The notes beneath the pieces are model-generated. The model was not told the origin of the DNA. It saw only the letters and a list, made by a program, of their open reading frames with translations, and did no database searches. Below are positions 31,900 to 41,584 of a stretch of DNA of 64,000 bases, piece by piece. Every line of letters starts with the position of its first letter. The first letter of the stretch is position 1. The stretch spans positions 62,394-126,393 of the forward strand of contig JAMXIF010000016.1 in the NCBI GenBank assembly GCA_028583685.1, given 5' to 3'. The translations under genes and the position numbers were made by a program. Source of the DNA: Petaurus breviceps papuanus. Lineage: Eukaryota > Chordata > Mammalia > Diprotodontia > Petauridae.

Positions 31900-32298
31900 T
31901 CAATTCTCTACTGACATGGATAGCCAGTGGAAAGTTGCAGATTCTATTTAAAATGACTCCTTCTCCTCCAATTCCTTGCTTCCTAAGCAGTGACCCTGCC
32001 TGTCCCAAAGCCTGTCCTGAAGGCAGGGGCCATCTGAAACATAGCTTTTTTTATTCAGTAGGCTTAATCAGAAACATCAGATTTCTTCTAAAGCTTGTGA
32101 AAAAAAAACTGAGTTAAAAGCAGCCATGCCCAAGGGATGAGTTGTGTGTTAGTCTCAGCCTGAAAATATTTTTCCAAAAAATCTTTCCTTTCTCCCATTA
32201 AACTTGATTCAGGGGTCAGGAGTCACACTTGTGATGTAACATTTTGACTGGTGGACTTTTCCACACAACTATAGAAAACCTTTTTGAGCAGCCCTGGA
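31900..32298. other. No recognisable gene or repeat
   Basis: About 400 unassigned bases. Confidence 0.4.
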
Positions 32299-32299
32299 T

Positions 32300-32470
32300 T
32301 GCCCCCTGGGATTGGGAGCTTGAGGATCTAGATTCAGATCCGGATTCTACCCTCTACTAACTTTGTGATCCTAGGCAATTTACTTGATTTCTGTGAGCCC
32401 TGAGTTCTGGAAGAATGAGAGAACTAGACCCTAAGATCTTGTAAGAACCATCCTGACTCTACATTCGATG
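32300..32470 (+). repeat. MIR (sense)
   Basis: 'gaggatctagattcagatcc', 'tactaactttgtgatcctag', 'gcaatttacttgatttctgt' and 'agaactagaccctaagatct'. Confidence 0.65.
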
Positions 32471-32527
32471 TGTTTATAAGACAAAGTGAAATAGTAGCTG
32501 TACTATTATACTACTATATAGCTAATT

Positions 32528-32915
32528 TGATCAGTGGAAACTATCCAGATGGGAAATTCTGATCCCCACTCCCCCCAGGGACTATTTGATCTGAATGATG
32601 CCAGAATCCCTATGGCTAGGGAAAATCGTTTCAGCTCTATAATCTCTGTTCAAATCATGGTTTGCCACTGCACTTATCATCTACATGTTCTTGGGCAAGT
32701 CACTCAACCTGTGTGGCCTCAGTTGACACATTAGTAAAATTCAGGTTTGGACTAAATGCTTTATAGGGTCCCTTCCATTTCTTACATCCATGAGTTTTAA
32801 GGACAAACTAAAACAGATGTTTAACAAATGTGTGTTTCACTTGATCAGTGGAGACCTTCCAACTAGGAAATTCAGAGCCTCCAGAGGGACAGTTTTAGAT
32901 GGATGCCAGGATACC
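32528..32915 (+). repeat. Direct repeat of about 75 bp flanking a MIR
   Basis: 'ttgatcagtggaaactatcc' (32528 on) and 'ttgatcagtggagaccttcc' (32841 on), each followed by 'gggaaattc'/'aggaaattc' and a closing 'gatgccag', repeat about 310 bases apart. A sense MIR lies between them (32610-32800). Confidence 0.55.
32610..32800 (+). repeat. MIR (sense)
   Basis: 'tgttcaaatcatggtttgcc', 'gttcttgggcaagtcactca', 'aaattcaggtttggactaaa' and 'agggtcccttccatttctta'. Confidence 0.75.
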
Positions 32916-33069
32916 TCCTGTTACCTCTCCAGAGCACAGCTATTCCCTAGGTTTAAATTTCTAAATAACTTTTTAAAAACTGTTTTCTGAATATGTCCAA
33001 ATCAGAACATTGTGTAATTATCTCAAGTTGCATGAATTTATAAACAGTAGATGAAATCTCAGGTTTGAA

Positions 33070-33415
33070 AAACCACCAGAAAAAAAGAAAGAAAGGAGGG
33101 AAGGAAAGGAGAAAGAAAGAAAAAGGAAGGAAGGAAAAAAGGAAGGAAGGAAGGAAGGAAAGAAGGAAGGAAGATGAGAAAAGGAGAGGAGAGAAGAGGA
33201 GAGGGGAGGGGAGGAGAGGGGAGGAGAAGAGAGGAGAGGGGAAGAGGGGACAGGAGAGGAGATGAGAGGGGAGGGGAGGGGAACGGAGGGGAGAGGGGAG
33301 GAGGGGAGAGGAGGGAATAGGAGAGGAGAAGAGAGGGGAGGAGAGGAGAGGAGGGAACAGGAGAGGAGAGGGGAGGGGAGGGGAAGGGAGGGAAGGAGGG
33401 GAGGGGAGAGTACAG
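33070..33415. repeat. Polypurine tract, GGAA and GGAGA-type units
   Basis: About 345 bases with almost only A and G on the plus strand, changing from GAAAG/GGAA units on the left to GAGGGGAGG units on the right. The open frames across it (long Ser/Pro and Lys/Glu runs) are artefacts. Confidence 0.97.
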
Positions 33416-33664
33416 GGCTTTAAGGTGCCTGGAACTTCAGCAAAACTGATGACAACAAGACTTGAACTCAATGTCGCCTGCTCCTTTTCCTGTCCCTTTC
33501 AGTATTTTTTCTCAACAGTCTTTCTTACTCTGCTGCACTCCCTGCCCTCTCCATACACACTTGTCACTCATGAAGTGTTGACTCTATACCAGACAATGAC
33601 ACAATTGTAAAGGGAGAAAAAGATCTGATGAATGTGATCACACACTAAGGTTTGTTTCTGACCC
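33416..33664. other. No recognisable gene or repeat
   Basis: Unassigned. Confidence 0.4.
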
Positions 33665-33870
33665 AGGCTTGTGCTTTCATCCGTGTATGGAACTCCTGGT
33701 GTGGAAACTCCCTTCTCTCAGGCAGGTCAGCAACCTGTCTATGTGTTAACATCTCAGAGTTACTTGGAGACACGGAGAGGTTTGGTGATTTGCCCATGGT
33801 CCTTTAGCTCATATGTGTCTGAAGCAAGAACTGAATATGTGTCTTCCTCACATCCAGGCTAGAAGCTGTC
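33665..33870 (-). repeat. MIR-related CORE-SINE subfamily (antisense)
   Basis: 'tggtgtggaaactcccttct', 'cagcaacctgtctatgtgtt', 'gagaggtttggtgatttgcc' and 'gaagcaagaactgaatatgt', in the order of the subfamily also at 34040 and 40765. Confidence 0.6.
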
Positions 33871-34039
33871 TATTCTTTATGCTTGGTACCTCTTCATATA
33901 TTAAGCATTAGGGATGTTCTGGGCTAAGCCTAGCTTAAGCCCATCCAGTTGTTCTGGCTCAGGATTGGAATGCAAAGAAACGCTTATGCATCATATGAAC
34001 TTCACATAAAAATAAGCTTACTTAATGGCAGGGTTCGGT

Positions 34040-34260
34040 ATTAGACTTGTGATTTCAGTGATATAGGGAATTTCTAGATGAGGAAATTCCATATCTCAAT
34101 TCAGGTACCTTGTCTGCAACTAAGAGTCTTAGAGTTATCTAGAAGAGCACTGAATGAATGGTTAAGTGACTTGATCACAGTAACATAGCCAGTTATATGT
34201 CAGAAGTATGGAGGATTTGAATCCAAGTCTTCCTGACTCAAACAAAGGTCAGTTCTCTCT
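34040..34260 (-). repeat. MIR-related CORE-SINE subfamily (antisense)
   Basis: 'tgtgatttcagtgatatagg', 'gatgaggaaattccatatct', 'gcaactaagagtcttagagt', 'ggttaagtgacttgatcaca' and 'gatttgaatccaagtcttcc'. Complete copy. Confidence 0.75.
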
Positions 34261-34344
34261 GTCTCTCTGCTGTTGTTTTTTTCCCTGTCTCTCTGTCTCC
34301 TCTCTCTTCCCTACCTCTTTTGCAAAAAAAAAAAAAAAAAGACT

Positions 34345-34905
34345 CTTTCTTCATCCTTCTTGATTTTGCTTCAGTATTTGATAGCACTTACCACTCTCTC
34401 CTCTTGGATACTCTCTCCTTTCTATGTTTGGTGACATTGCTGTTTTGGATCTCCTCCTACCTGTTAGACTGCTCCTTCCAAGTCTTATTTGCTAGAAAAA
34501 TCATCATGTCCCATCCCCTCACTGTGTGTGTGCCCCAAAGCTCTGCCCTAGGCCCTTTTCTCTCCACTCTCTTTTGGTAAGTGACCTCATCAGCTCCCAT
34601 GGATCTAATTATCATCTCTACATGATGATTCTCAGATATAAAGATCCAGCTCTAGTCTCCTGAACTCCCATTGCAGAATTCTCCTCCATTCCCTACAATA
34701 TTGCCTTTTCACTTATTTTGCATATATTAGAGACAATTTATTATGTACTTATGACTCCCATCCCTCCTTCCAGCTAGTACAATGCAAGCTCCTTGAGGGC
34801 AGAGATTATTTAATTTACATCCTCATATTTCCAGTACCTAGTACAATGACTGGCACATAGTTGGTGTTTAATAAATGCTTGTTGAAAAAAAATTAAATTA
34901 ATTCT
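34345..34905 (+). mobile_element. L2 LINE fragment (sense): reverse-transcriptase piece plus 3' end
   Basis: The plus-strand frame reads like L2 reverse transcriptase: a 'LLDFASVFDSTYHSLLLDTL' stretch, then 'WISSYLLD' and 'VPQSSALGP' (the GVPQGSVLGP motif). From about 34760 the 3' end follows: 'tgcaagctccttgagggcag', 'gtttaataaatgcttgttga'. Sequence between the two parts is missing, so it is internally deleted. Confidence 0.8.
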
Positions 34906-36814
34906 GTTCTCTGGTACACTACTTGTGTTTCTTTCTTGCAGCTCACAGGATCTTTTCCTTGCCATTGTAATGTCAGATTTTAATTATGGTGTGTAAGAGA
35001 ATTGATGTTGAGGTATTTGTTTTTCATGGTTCTTAAAGTCTATCACTTGATCCTGCATGTTTTTCTACTTTTTTTTGATAATTCAATGACTTCCTGAGTT
35101 TGTTTTTCTAATTGGTCCACATGTTCTGCAATTCTGTTTTCTATAATAACAAGTTTATTATTGGTAACTTCTATTGGTTTTTTGTTTTTCTTGTTGGTCA
35201 TAAAAAATTATTTCCTCCTGAATTTTAAGAGAATTTTTAAAATTCTAACTTCAGTTCTCTCTGTAATTTTCTTACTTAAAAAAGCATTCTATTTGTTCTT
35301 GCGATTTTATTCTTCAATACTTCAATGGATTTGTGAACTCACACGTCTTCCAATGATACAAATTGTAATCCATCTAAACAAAGCTTAAGAGAGTATGTTC
35401 ATGTCCTCTCAAAATTTCCATCATTTCTATTTCTGTAACCAGTTCCTCCTTATTGGTTAGGATGACAGTCACAGTATCAATTCTCCTTGTCAATTCCTCC
35501 ATCTTTTAAAGTGTTGGGGGAGTGAGGACTTTTGCCTGCCAAAATACAACACCAAAGCACTTGGGCTTTACTACTGACACATGCATAATAAAAATAGAAA
35601 TTCCATTTAGGTGGGTGGACAGCACTGATTTTGATTCTTTAGCTCATTTTACCTTTTATTTCAACTCTAAATTAGAGAGGCTCTTGGGAATGTCAGATGG
35701 TATGAACAATAAACTTGATAGCTATCTATAACTGAAGTCTTTGTTCTCCTGCCCAGTCAAATGGGTTGAAAGGAAAACCCAATTCTAGTTTAGGGTACTC
35801 CGCCTGGCTTTTGTTAGCTGGGTGTGGTAGCTCTGAAAGGAATTATCAATCTGACTGAGGACAGATTTTAGTCACTATACCCTAGCAGACAAAAGTTGAA
35901 CTGGCTGAGCTGGTCCTAAAGAGATAGACATGCCAGCATAGTCTATAATCCCAGCAGAGAAATGGACCTGCAGAATAGGAAGTTCGTTGAGGCCAGCAGA
36001 GCAGTGCATCCAGAAAGAAATAGACCTAGTAGAAAGACACAATGATATTACCAGAAGACTTCAGGGTTCCTGTAGTAAAAGAGTTGCATCATCCCTTGTA
36101 TTCCTTATGTGTGGTCTCCATATACATAGTTCTTATGCTCACTCTACCAGATGATAGTGTATATATTCATGGGATATCACAGGATATCACAAATACCTTA
36201 CTATTGCAAATATTTTTACTATGATATTTCACTAAATGCCTTTGCATTGAAATAATTACATCTTCTACCTGAATAATTAACAAGAAACCACTCCATTGGG
36301 GGCTATAGGCAATCATATTGATTGCATATGGATGCTCAGGGTATCTTAAGCCAGGGGTAGCTAGCTAATCTGTAGATGCTATGGGTAAGAATGAAATGAT
36401 CATTGAGGTAAGTCAGGACATTGCTCTGCTTTTAATACAACATGTGATGGTACCAGATCTCTGATCTATTTCCTGAATTCACCATTCAATTCCTCCATCT
36501 GGTCAAGTGGTCAATAGTATGTTCTCACCCCAATATCAATTCTGCCTCTTTCTGGAGATGCCACTCTTTCCTCAATCAAAGGCTTTTCACCAAACTTTTC
36601 TCCTTTCACTTTGATCAAATAAGTATATCTTCTTGGTATATAATAGTATTCGATCTCTTCCTTTTGAATAAGATGAAGTATGCCCCTCAGTCACCACATG
36701 TCACCTTCCAGCAAATCCCACTACTGCTTTTGAGGTAAGATGTTTTCACTTGCATTAAGACCTTTAGTCTAAATTGTTTATTGTTAAAATTTGTACGTGT
36801 ATGTATAAAACACC
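34906..36814. other. Unassigned region with a broken Lys/Glu-rich minus-strand frame near 35050-35510
   Basis: On the minus strand an ATG opens 'MEELTRRIDTVTVILTNKEE' (about 35503 leftward) and after stops a second stretch is rich in Lys, Glu and Gln with coiled-coil spacing. This recalls LINE ORF1 coiled coils, but I cannot place it. The rest shows no recognisable repeat. Confidence 0.3.
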
Positions 36815-36850
36815 TAAAGTCCTTATTATTATTATTATTATTATTATTTT
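36815..36850. repeat. (TTA)n microsatellite, tail of the dimeric SINE
   Basis: Nine or so TTA units immediately left of the antisense SINE dimer; in the element's own orientation this is a 3' (AAT)n tail. Confidence 0.8.
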
Positions 36851-37142
36851 AAGCAATCGAGGTTAAATAACTTGCTCAAGGTTACATGGCCAGTTATTTC
36901 TGGGTGTGGTGCTGAGTATCTGAGCCCAGATTTGATCCAGGTCATCCCGACACTGGAGCCGGTGCTCTTACTCGCTGAGCCACCTGGCCACCCCTAAGCA
37001 GTCGGGGTTAAGTAACTTGCTCAAGGTTACACGGCCAGGTGTTTCTGGGTGGGTGCTAAGTGTCTGAGCCTGGGATTCGATCTCCAGGTCGTCCTGACAC
37101 TGGAGCCAGTGCCCTTACTCGCTGTGCTACCTGGCCGCCCCT
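36851..37142 (-). repeat. Tandem dimer of a CpG-rich MAR1-like SINE (antisense)
   Basis: Two head-to-tail monomers, 36851-36995 (145 bp) and 36996-37142 (147 bp), about 85% alike by eye. Each runs 'aagcaatcg...ggttaa', 'taacttgctcaaggttaca', 'ggccag...tttctgggtg', 'cactggagcc...ttactcgctg' and 'acctggcc(a/g)cccct'. The head matches MAR1, but each monomer carries an extra 'tttctgggtg' segment and keeps many CpGs. Confidence 0.8.
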
Positions 37143-37156
37143 ATTATTATTTTTTT

Positions 37157-37425
37157 AATCAGGGGTAGTTATGTGGCTCAATGCATAGAGCTCTGTGCTT
37201 TGAATCAGGATGGCGTAAATTCAAATCTGGCCTCATAAATTCACTAGATGTATGACCCTGGGCAAGTCACTTTAACCTCTATTTGCCTCATTTTCCTCAA
37301 CTATAAAATGGGGATAATAAGAATACCTACCTTTCAGGGTCATTTTGAGGATCAAATGTTTGCAAAACACTTAGCACAATGTCTGGCAATAGTAGGAACA
37401 TAAAAAATGCTTGTTTCCTTTCTTC
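37157..37425 (+). repeat. CORE-SINE (sense), full length
   Basis: 'ggggtagttatgtggctcaa', 'atgaccctgggcaagtcact', 'ctataaaatggggataataa', 'agggtcattttgaggatcaa', 'acttagcacaatgtctggca' and 'aaaaaatgcttgtttccttt'. Confidence 0.8.
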
Positions 37426-37810
37426 TTTATTATTACTCTTCTTCCTAGAGATTTAATTAATAGTAAGATTCACCAATAATTCTCCTTACATTGCACCTAC
37501 TACTTTCCACAGAATCAACATGTTAGAAACATGTAAACTCATTGATTTCTAAGGAAACATGTCACTACTGTAGCAAAATATTTTAAAATGACACGTAAAC
37601 AGAAAATGCTAGAGGCTTAAAAAAAAGAGATTTAAAGAAACTTTAACAGCATCTTGATTACTGCAACTTCTGAACTGTTCTCCTTAATTCTGATCTAGTC
37701 TTGGGTGCACTATAAGACAGGCTACATATCACTTCTTAGATAGATCTTCTACAACATTCATCATTATCTTTTCTGTGATCAGGAACCTAAATGAACCCCC
37801 TATTGCCTAA
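37426..37810. other. No recognisable gene or repeat
   Basis: Unassigned. Confidence 0.4.
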
Positions 37811-37811
37811 C

Positions 37812-38035
37812 ATAATAGTTTTCAAAGTGTGGTCTGGGCTGCCCTTTCAAAGGGTCTGCAAGGTTAAAAATATTTTCATAATTATATTAATACTAATACC
37901 ATTTGATTTCTAATACAGTGAATACCAATAGATATAATCCACATAAACAAATGCCCTGGGCAGAGGGTCCTCAACAATTTTTAAGAATGTAAAAGGATCT
38001 TGAGACCAAAAAGTTTGGGAACTGCTAGCCTAACA
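37812..38035. mobile_element. hAT-Tip100-like non-autonomous transposon
   Basis: 'tagttttcaaagtgtggtct', 'cctttcaaagggtctgcaag', 'gttaaaaatattttcataat' at the left and 'tcttgagaccaaaaagtttg', 'ggaactgcta' at the right match the ends of Zaphod-like hAT elements, including the imperfect terminal inverted repeats. Confidence 0.6.
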
Positions 38036-38169
38036 TTAACTTTAGATTTTTTCCTCCTACCTTTCATAATTTGACTCTTTAATTTTTTTTCTATTTGTTT
38101 CTTTAAAACTCCCTTTGTTCTATTAGGTAGATCTATATTTAGAGTTGGAAAGCATTTTGGGGGTCTTCT

Positions 38170-38400
38170 AAGTGGTATCAGACTCGAATAGACACAGAGG
38201 TCACTAAACTATTGTAAGGGTATCCTTAGGCTAAGTATTGACTTAGAAAATTTGATTTTAATATTATTTATATACTATTGTATTTTTATTTATTTTGTGA
38301 AATATTTCCTAATTACATTTCATTTTGATTTGGGCTATACTAGAGAGTATTGCCCTGCCATCCAGTGGGCACCTGGAGTGTTTGGCACTCTATTCTGGTA
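38170..38400. mobile_element. hAT-type non-autonomous element, GTCAAACTC family, copy 2
   Basis: 'tggtatcagactcgaataga', 'attgacttagaaaatttgat', 'ttgtatttttatttattttg' and 'tgtttggcactctattctgg'. Longest of the three copies. Confidence 0.6.
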
Positions 38401-38458
38401 AATTTTACCATGAGGGAAGCTGGTATGCAGAGAAACCAAGTAACTTTCATTTAGTCAT

Positions 38459-38712
38459 TTTTGTTGGTCAGTCATTTCAGTTGTGACCAACTCTTTGTGA
38501 CCCCATTTGGTATTTTCTTGGCAAAAATATTGGAGTGGCTGCCATTTTCTTCTCCAGCTTATTTGACAGATGAGGAAGCTGAGGCAAACAGGGTTAAGTG
38601 ACTTGTCCAGAGTCACACAGTTAGTAAGTGTTTGAGACAATTGGAACTCAGGAAGATGAGTCTTTCTGACTCCAAGCCTAGCACTTTATGCACTGTACCA
38701 CTTAGCTCCATA
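38459..38712 (-). repeat. RTE-tailed SINE (antisense) inside a MIR
   Basis: 'gtcagtcatttcagttgtga', 'ccaactctttgtgaccccat', 'agatgaggaagctgaggcaa', 'cactttatgcactgtaccac'. MIR-like antisense sequence lies on both sides ('gagaaaccaagtaacttt' left, 'gagatctagacccaggttct' right). Confidence 0.88.
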
Positions 38713-38834
38713 TAGAAAGTAAATGACCAAGGTGAGATCTAGACCCAGGTTCTCTGATTCTCAATTCAGAGCCTTTCCCAGTCTACCATTCTGCCTAGAT
38801 CCTTGAAGCACACTAGGCTCATGATGACCCCTCT

Positions 38835-39155
38835 GTTCTTTCTCTGTGCATGCTCTCCCTACCTGGAATGTTCTCTCTCCCCCTATTTGCCTTTCCAAAT
38901 CCACCCATCTTTCTAGGTCTCCATGAAGGCCCATGACAAGTCTTCTCCATATCTACAACCTGTGCTAATCTCACCCTTACCTACCATAAGCTACCATACC
39001 ATGCAATCAAACTCTTAACTTATATCTAGTAACCTGCATTGTTCTGGATGAATAGAGTTTTGCTTCTCTAATGACACTTTGTTTTTATGTCCCTCACATT
39101 AGGTAGTACAGTGCTAGGTACATGTTACGTGTGCAATAAAGAGTTACTAATTTAC
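38835..39155 (+). mobile_element. L2 3' region (sense)
   Basis: 'ccctacctggaatgttctct', 'tttctaggtctccatgaagg' and 'aggtagtacagtgctaggta' match the L2 3' region, diverged. Confidence 0.65.
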
Positions 39156-39158
39156 AAC

Positions 39159-39173
39159 TTGATTGACTTTTTT
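39159..39173. repeat. L1 target-site duplication, left copy
   Basis: 'ttgattgactttttt' is repeated exactly at 40528-40542. Confidence 0.9.
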
Positions 39174-39247
39174 TGGTCTTTATTAATTTGTTTACTTTTA
39201 GTTTACAAGATTCAATTCCACAATTCCTTGAGTTTCAAATTTTCTCT

Positions 39248-39290
39248 GCCTCCCTCCCTCCTTCCCTCCCTCCCTCCCTCCCTCCCCCCA
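39248..39290 (-). repeat. L1 3'UTR G-rich tract (read as CCCT on plus strand)
   Basis: Runs of 'ccctccctcc' give G4-forming potential on the element's sense strand. Comparable tracts occur at 5485-5502 and 59018-59063. Confidence 0.8.
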
Positions 39291-39561
39291 TGGCAGCATA
39301 CAATCAAGTATAGGATCTGCAAATACTTTCACAATGGACATCAGTCAGGTTATAAAGAAGGATTGTATCAGATGGAATGAACGACGGGAAAGAGAAAACA
39401 AAACCAAACAGGAAAAAGAAAAAGAGCAGGTAGCTTGCTTCAATCTGGATTCAAACTCAGTTCTTTCTCTGGATGTAGACATCTCTCTCCATCATGAGAC
39501 ATTTGGGGTTGACTTATAACCCTGAATTGATGAGAAGAGTCTCGTCTATCAAAGTTGGTCA

Positions 39562-40353
39562 TCACACATACGTTGCGTCTGTAATTGTGTACAAATTTCT
39601 CCTGGCTCTACTCTTCTCACTCAGCATCAGTTCTTTTAAGCCTCTCCAGGTAGATATGAAGTCCCTCTGCTCCTTGTTTCTTATAGCACAATAGTATTCC
39701 ATTACATGCATATACCACAACTTGTTCAGCCATTCCCCAGTTGATGGGCACCCCCTTAATTTCCAATTCTTTGCCATCACAAAAAGAGCTGCTATAAATA
39801 ATTTTGTACATGTGGGTCTTCCTCCCACTTCTATGATCTCTTTGAGATACAACCCTAGAAGTGGTATTGCTGGGTCAAAGGGTATGAAATTATTTATAGC
39901 CCTTTGGGCATAATTCCACATTGCTCTCCAGAATGGTTGGATCAGTTCACAACTCCACCAGCAATGCATTAGTGTTCCAATTTGTCCACATCCTCTCCAG
40001 CATTTATCATTTTCCTGTTTTGTCATATTAGCCAATCTGACTGGTGAGATGTGGTACCTCAGAGTTGTTTTGATTTGCATTTCTCTAATCAATAGTGATT
40101 TAGAGCATTTTTTCATATGCTTATAGATATCTTTAGTTTCTTCCTCTGAAAACTGCCTGTTCATATCCTTTGACCATTTATCAATTGGGGAATGACCTGT
40201 ATTCTTATAGATTTGACTCAATTCTCTGTATATTTTAGAGATGAGTCCTTTATCAGAGACACAGGTTGTAAAAATTCTTTCCCAATTTTCCACTTCCCTC
40301 CTAATCCTGGTTACATTGGCTTTGTTTGTACAGAGCTTTTCAATTTCATTCAA
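39562..40353 (-). pseudogene. L1 ORF2 C-terminal fragment, 263 codons open
   Basis: The product is the C-terminal part of the L1 ORF2 protein, the endonuclease/reverse transcriptase that copies L1 RNA at the target. The frame contains 'SDKGLISKIYRELSQIYK', 'KWSKDMNRQFSEE', 'HMKKCSKSLLIREMQIKTT' and 'IPFDPAIPLLGLYLKE', all L1-specific blocks, and the terminal cysteine motif C-x3-C-x7-H-x4-C at residues 118-135. Endonuclease and reverse-transcriptase domains are absent because the insertion is 5'-truncated; upstream of residue 1 two stops interrupt the frame. A full ORF2 is about 1,275 residues. No host function is implied. Confidence 0.93.
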
Positions 40354-40542
40354 TCAAAATTATCCATTTTGCATTTTATAATGCTCTCTAATTCTTGTTT
40401 GGTCATAGTCTTCCCCTCTCCACAAATCTGACAGGCAAACAATTCCTTGCTTTCCCAGGTTGCTTACAGTAGTAGCCTTTATACCTAGATCATGTACCCA
40501 TTTAGACTTGATTTTGGTATATGGTGTTTGATTGACTTTTTT

Positions 40543-40762
40543 AAGGGAGCTTGGGGTCAGAAGGGGAAGAGAGAATCGAGGATGGAGAACCCAGCATAAG
40601 GAACACTTCCTCAAAAAAAAAAAAAGAAGAAACAAAATTAGGTTTCCTATCTCATTAACCTTCTTGGCAAGGAGAAGAAAAGATTCTCCTTCCAGTGAGA
40701 TCATATGTTATCTCCAATTCACCAGCATCACATGTGAGAGGAATGAGACCCTATCATGACAA
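40543..40762. other. No recognisable repeat
   Basis: Short unassigned interval to the right of the L1, continuing the pre-insertion DNA. Confidence 0.4.
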
Positions 40763-40764
40763 GG

Positions 40765-40985
40765 GAACAAGATATTCCCATACCTGTGATTACACTTGCG
40801 TAGGGAACTTCCAATGTGGAATCTCTCCCCACCAAGTCAGACTGGCAACTTGTTTGTAACTTACAGTCTTGAAAGGTTGTTTGGGAGCACTGAGAAGTTA
40901 ACTGACTTAAGTCATGCAGCCAAACTGTCAGAGAGAGGTCTTGAATCCATGTCTCCCTGGTTCCCATCTATCCACTGTATCATAC
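40765..40985 (-). repeat. MIR-related CORE-SINE subfamily (antisense)
   Basis: 'acctgtgattacacttgcgt', 'aatctctccccaccaagtca', 'gtaacttacagtcttgaaag', 'gagcactgagaagttaactg' and 'gaatccatgtctccctggtt'. Confidence 0.7.
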
Positions 40986-41144
40986 CAACTTTCTCAAAAC
41001 CTGTCTCGTAACATGCCTTAGTGATCTTAAGTCTCTTTCTCTGGAAGAAGCCAAGCTTTGGAAAGCTAAGGCATCTCTGTGGGTTTCTTTATAGTGGGGG
41101 GGGGCACATAATTCCCCATGAGAGTGGAAAGCAGCTGTTTTGTA

Positions 41145-41275
41145 GAAGAAGATCTCTGGGATTTGAGTCAGAGGATTTGGGCTTGAATTGAAGTTCTGCC
41201 AGTTGAAGGACATTAGGCAAATTGCTAACTTCAGTTTCTTCACTTGTAAAATGTGAATAATGATAGTTTTAATAA
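41145..41275 (+). repeat. MIR (sense)
   Basis: 'gggcttgaattgaagttctg', 'aacttcagtttcttcacttg' and 'taaaatgtgaataatgatag'. Confidence 0.65.
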
Positions 41276-41284
41276 CTAATAATA

Positions 41285-41376
41285 ATAACTCCTCATATTT
41301 CTATAGTGCTCTAAAATCTATAAAATACATTCTTCCCAATTACCCTGTGAAGCAGGTAAAAGTAATAATAATGATT
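41285..41376 (-). repeat. CORE-SINE fragment (antisense)
   Basis: 'catatttctatagtgctcta', 'aattaccctgtgaagcaggt' and 'aaaagtaataataatga'; broken by the MAR1 at 41377. Confidence 0.5.
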
Positions 41377-41560
41377 GGGGCAGCTAGGTGGCACAGTGAA
41401 TAAATAGAGCACTGGCCCTGGAGTCAGGAAGACCTGAGTTCAAATCCATCCTCAGATATTTAACACTTACTAACTGTGTGACCTTGGGTAAGTAACTCAA
41501 CCCTAATTGCCTTGCTTTCCCCCCCTGCAAAAACAAAAATGAAAAAAACAAAAAAACAAA
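41377..41560 (+). repeat. MAR1 SINE (sense), inserted in a CORE-SINE
   Basis: 'ggggcagctaggtggcacag', 'gagcactggccctggagtca', 'taactgtgtgaccttgggta' and an A-rich tail. Near-identical 'taataataat' stretches on both sides (about 41363 and 41571) are the likely duplication. Confidence 0.92.
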
Positions 41561-41584
41561 CCCTCAGAAATAATAATAATTACT

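Larger units (their letters stand above)
39174..40527 (-). mobile_element. 5'-truncated L1 (antisense), about 1.35 kb
   Basis: 3' end at the left: antisense poly-A, 3'UTR with the CT-rich form of the L1 G-rich tract (39248-39290), then the C-terminal third of ORF2 on the minus strand. A perfect 15-bp duplication ends in TTTTTT next to AA, the classic L1 endonuclease site. The long open frame and exact duplication suggest a fairly recent insertion. Confidence 0.95.

Noticed and set aside
31709-32117. Overlapping frames on both strands
   Set aside because: They are translations of the MAR1 SINE at 31724-31888; phrases such as 'GQLGLSDLP' recur in every antisense MAR1 copy.
32953-33471. 172-codon minus-strand frame, Ser/Pro/Leu/Phe-rich
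   Set aside because: It is a translation of the polypurine tract; low complexity explains the absence of stops.
35815-36010. 7SL/Alu-like strings: 'agctgggtgtggtagctct' and 'ctataatcccagc'
   Set aside because: Both resemble the Alu domain of 7SL RNA, but they lie about 100 bases apart instead of adjacent and the sequence between and after does not continue the 7SL fold. Chance similarity is more likely.
36815-37142. CRISPR-like or satellite array
   Set aside because: Only two units and no spacers; the units are SINE monomers.
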